From assembly GCA_947487925.1 (NCBI GenBank), contig CANLCA010000133.1, positions 1 through 7,239 of the forward strand: a stretch of 7,239 nt of DNA. Reading direction: 5' to 3'. The notes under the pieces are model-generated. The model ran no database searches. It was not told the origin of the DNA and saw only the letters and a list, made by a program, of their open reading frames with translations. The stretch is from Verrucomicrobiales bacterium. GTDB taxonomy: Bacteria; Verrucomicrobiota; Verrucomicrobiia; Limisphaerales; F1-80-MAGS106. Positions 6,206-7,239 of the stretch are shown here, one piece after another (within the stretch, counting starts at the first letter, position 1; the number at the start of each line of letters is the position of its first letter). Made by a program: the position numbers and the translations under genes.

Positions 6206-7168
6206 CTACTTCGAAACCACCCAGATATTCCGGTAAAAAACAGGGTTTCCGTGGCCCTGGAGTTGGAGCGGCCCTCCGTTCGTGTCTTCCTTCTGTCCGG
6301 AGCCGGGCGTCGGACCCTTGAGTTCAAATTTGTCGTGGATGATGACCCCGTTGTGCCTGACGGTGACGACGGCGCCTCGGGTCTTTTTGCCCGAGTTGTC
6401 AAACTTCGCTGATATGAAATCAATGTCGTAGGTTTGCCATGCGAGCGGTGGGAAGCACATGTTCACCGCGGGGCGGGCTAGTGTGTAAATGCCGCCGCAC
6501 TCGTTGTCCTCGCCCTTGAGACCGAATGAATCGAGAACCTGAACCTCGTAACGATCTTGAAGGTAGACACCGCTATTGCCACGGTCCTGTCCTCGGCCGA
6601 GCGGTTTGAACGGCAACAGAAACTCGGCGTGCAGGGTGAAGTCGCCGAAGCTCTGTTTGCCTTTGCAGCCAGCTGCGAGCAGTTTGCGTTCGTCCATGTG
6701 CCCCTCGACCCATGCGTCCGCGCCCTTGCCATCAAAAAGCATCAACGCGCCCTGTGGTGGCTTTGCGCCGAGCGTCGGGCTTTTCCGCTCCACTTTCTCC
6801 ATGGTGTATGGGCCTCCAGCATCTGAGTTGATGGTGATCTTGGCGTTCGCAAGCTCCGCGCGGTAGTTGTTCTCCCCGGTGAACACGATTTTGTTCCCTT
6901 GTCGGATCCCCGAGTTTTCCCGTTTGTAATCCTTATCCCAACCGTCGCCGGGCAATCCGCCCCGGTAGGTCACCATCCGAAAATTGTTGTCGCCTAGCGC
7001 TATGACCTGCGCCCCGCCCCAGTCGTTCTTGTATTCGCCTTGGTCGGCGTAATCTTGGCCTGCCTTGCCCGGTTCCAGAAAGGTTTCGGCCTTCGGTTTG
7101 GTGGAGGTCGGATCCGCACCGTAAAGGGACGTCGCGAGGGTGAGTGAGAGAAGAATGAACCGTTTCAT
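6206..7168 (-). CDS. Secreted DUF1080 (3-keto-disaccharide hydrolase family) protein
   Basis: This 320-residue protein starts with a clear Sec signal peptide (MKRFILLSLTLATSLYGA, cleavage near residue 18), so it acts outside the cytoplasm. Residues about 27-125 form an N-terminal region with YADQGEY, GAQVIALGDNNFRMV and YRGGLPGDGWD motifs, as seen in many Verrucomicrobia and Planctomycetes DUF1080 proteins. The DUF1080 domain, a concanavalin-like beta-sandwich, covers about 138-318. Its hallmarks are ALMLFDGKGADAW, RGNSGVYLQDRYEVQVLDSFG, CGGIYTLARP with PPLAWQTYDIDF, and a closing GPLQLQGHGNPVFYRNIWV. The domain looks complete. The Pfam family is named for 3-keto-glycoside hydrolysis, but most members are uncharacterised, so the substrate is unknown. 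The start is an ATG with no Shine-Dalgarno site. The gene is the first complete one at the right edge; the 71 bp upstream show no clear promoter. Confidence 0.93.
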   Translation of the reverse strand: MKRFILLSLTLATSLYGADPTSTKPKAETFLEPGKAGQDYADQGEYKNDWGGAQVIALGDNNFRMVTYRGGLPGDGWDKDYKRENSGIRQGNKIVFTGENNYRAELANAKITINSDAGGPYTMEKVERKSPTLGAKPPQGALMLFDGKGADAWVEGHMDERKLLAAGCKGKQSFGDFTLHAEFLLPFKPLGRGQDRGNSGVYLQDRYEVQVLDSFGLKGEDNECGGIYTLARPAVNMCFPPLAWQTYDIDFISAKFDNSGKKTRGAVVTVRHNGVIIHDKFELKGPTPGSGQKEDTNGGPLQLQGHGNPVFYRNIWVVSK

Positions 7169-7239
7169 AATGGTGGGTTGTTATGTTGAGTGATTTCGGT
7201 GATGCAGAGGGGTCAGATGAGGATTTCTCTGAGGACATG

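Noticed and set aside
7213..7239. Possible end of an upstream minus-strand gene (HVLREILI then TGA), or start of a divergent plus-strand gene (ATG at 7217 behind AGAGGGG)
   Set aside because: Only 8-9 codons are available before the window edge, and the two readings conflict. Neither can be supported without more sequence.

Overview
The window looks like chromosomal DNA of a Verrucomicrobiota bacterium, perhaps Limisphaerales/Pedosphaera-like. This is an inference from family content: a large beta-propeller/Y_Y_Y sensor kinase, a secreted DUF1080 protein, an Uma2 protein and a secreted repeat fibre. No marker gene is present. All five supported protein genes lie on the minus strand, so transcription runs from high to low coordinates. 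No tRNA, rRNA, CRISPR array or transposase was seen.

Right part (7168 to 5700): a secreted DUF1080 (3-keto-disaccharide hydrolase family) protein is followed after about 35 bp by a small Uma2-type PD-(D/E)XK protein. The two could share a transcript. About 0.5 kb of noncoding DNA follows (5204-5699) and holds several inverted repeats.

Middle (5203 to 1375): a 1027-residue sensor kinase has an export signal, about 13 visible propeller repeats, a Y_Y_Y domain, one membrane helix, and HisKA_3 plus HATPase modules. A NarL/FixJ-type response regulator follows 67 bp downstream. Together they form an unfused two-component system of the type that often senses extracellular polymers or surface signals.

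Left part (1245 to the window edge): a secreted protein has a TIG-like N-terminal domain followed by fibre-like repeats, including a 255-bp unit present in two nearly identical tandem copies plus a partial third. The gene has no stop in the window and continues past base 1.

The most notable signal is a 20-bp element (18/20 identical) containing an imperfect dyad, TCnCGC-N4-GCGnGA. It occurs once in the gap upstream of the response-regulator gene and once in the gap upstream of the fibre gene. A simple hypothesis is that it is an operator, possibly for this response regulator, linking the two-component system to its own expression and to the surface fibre.
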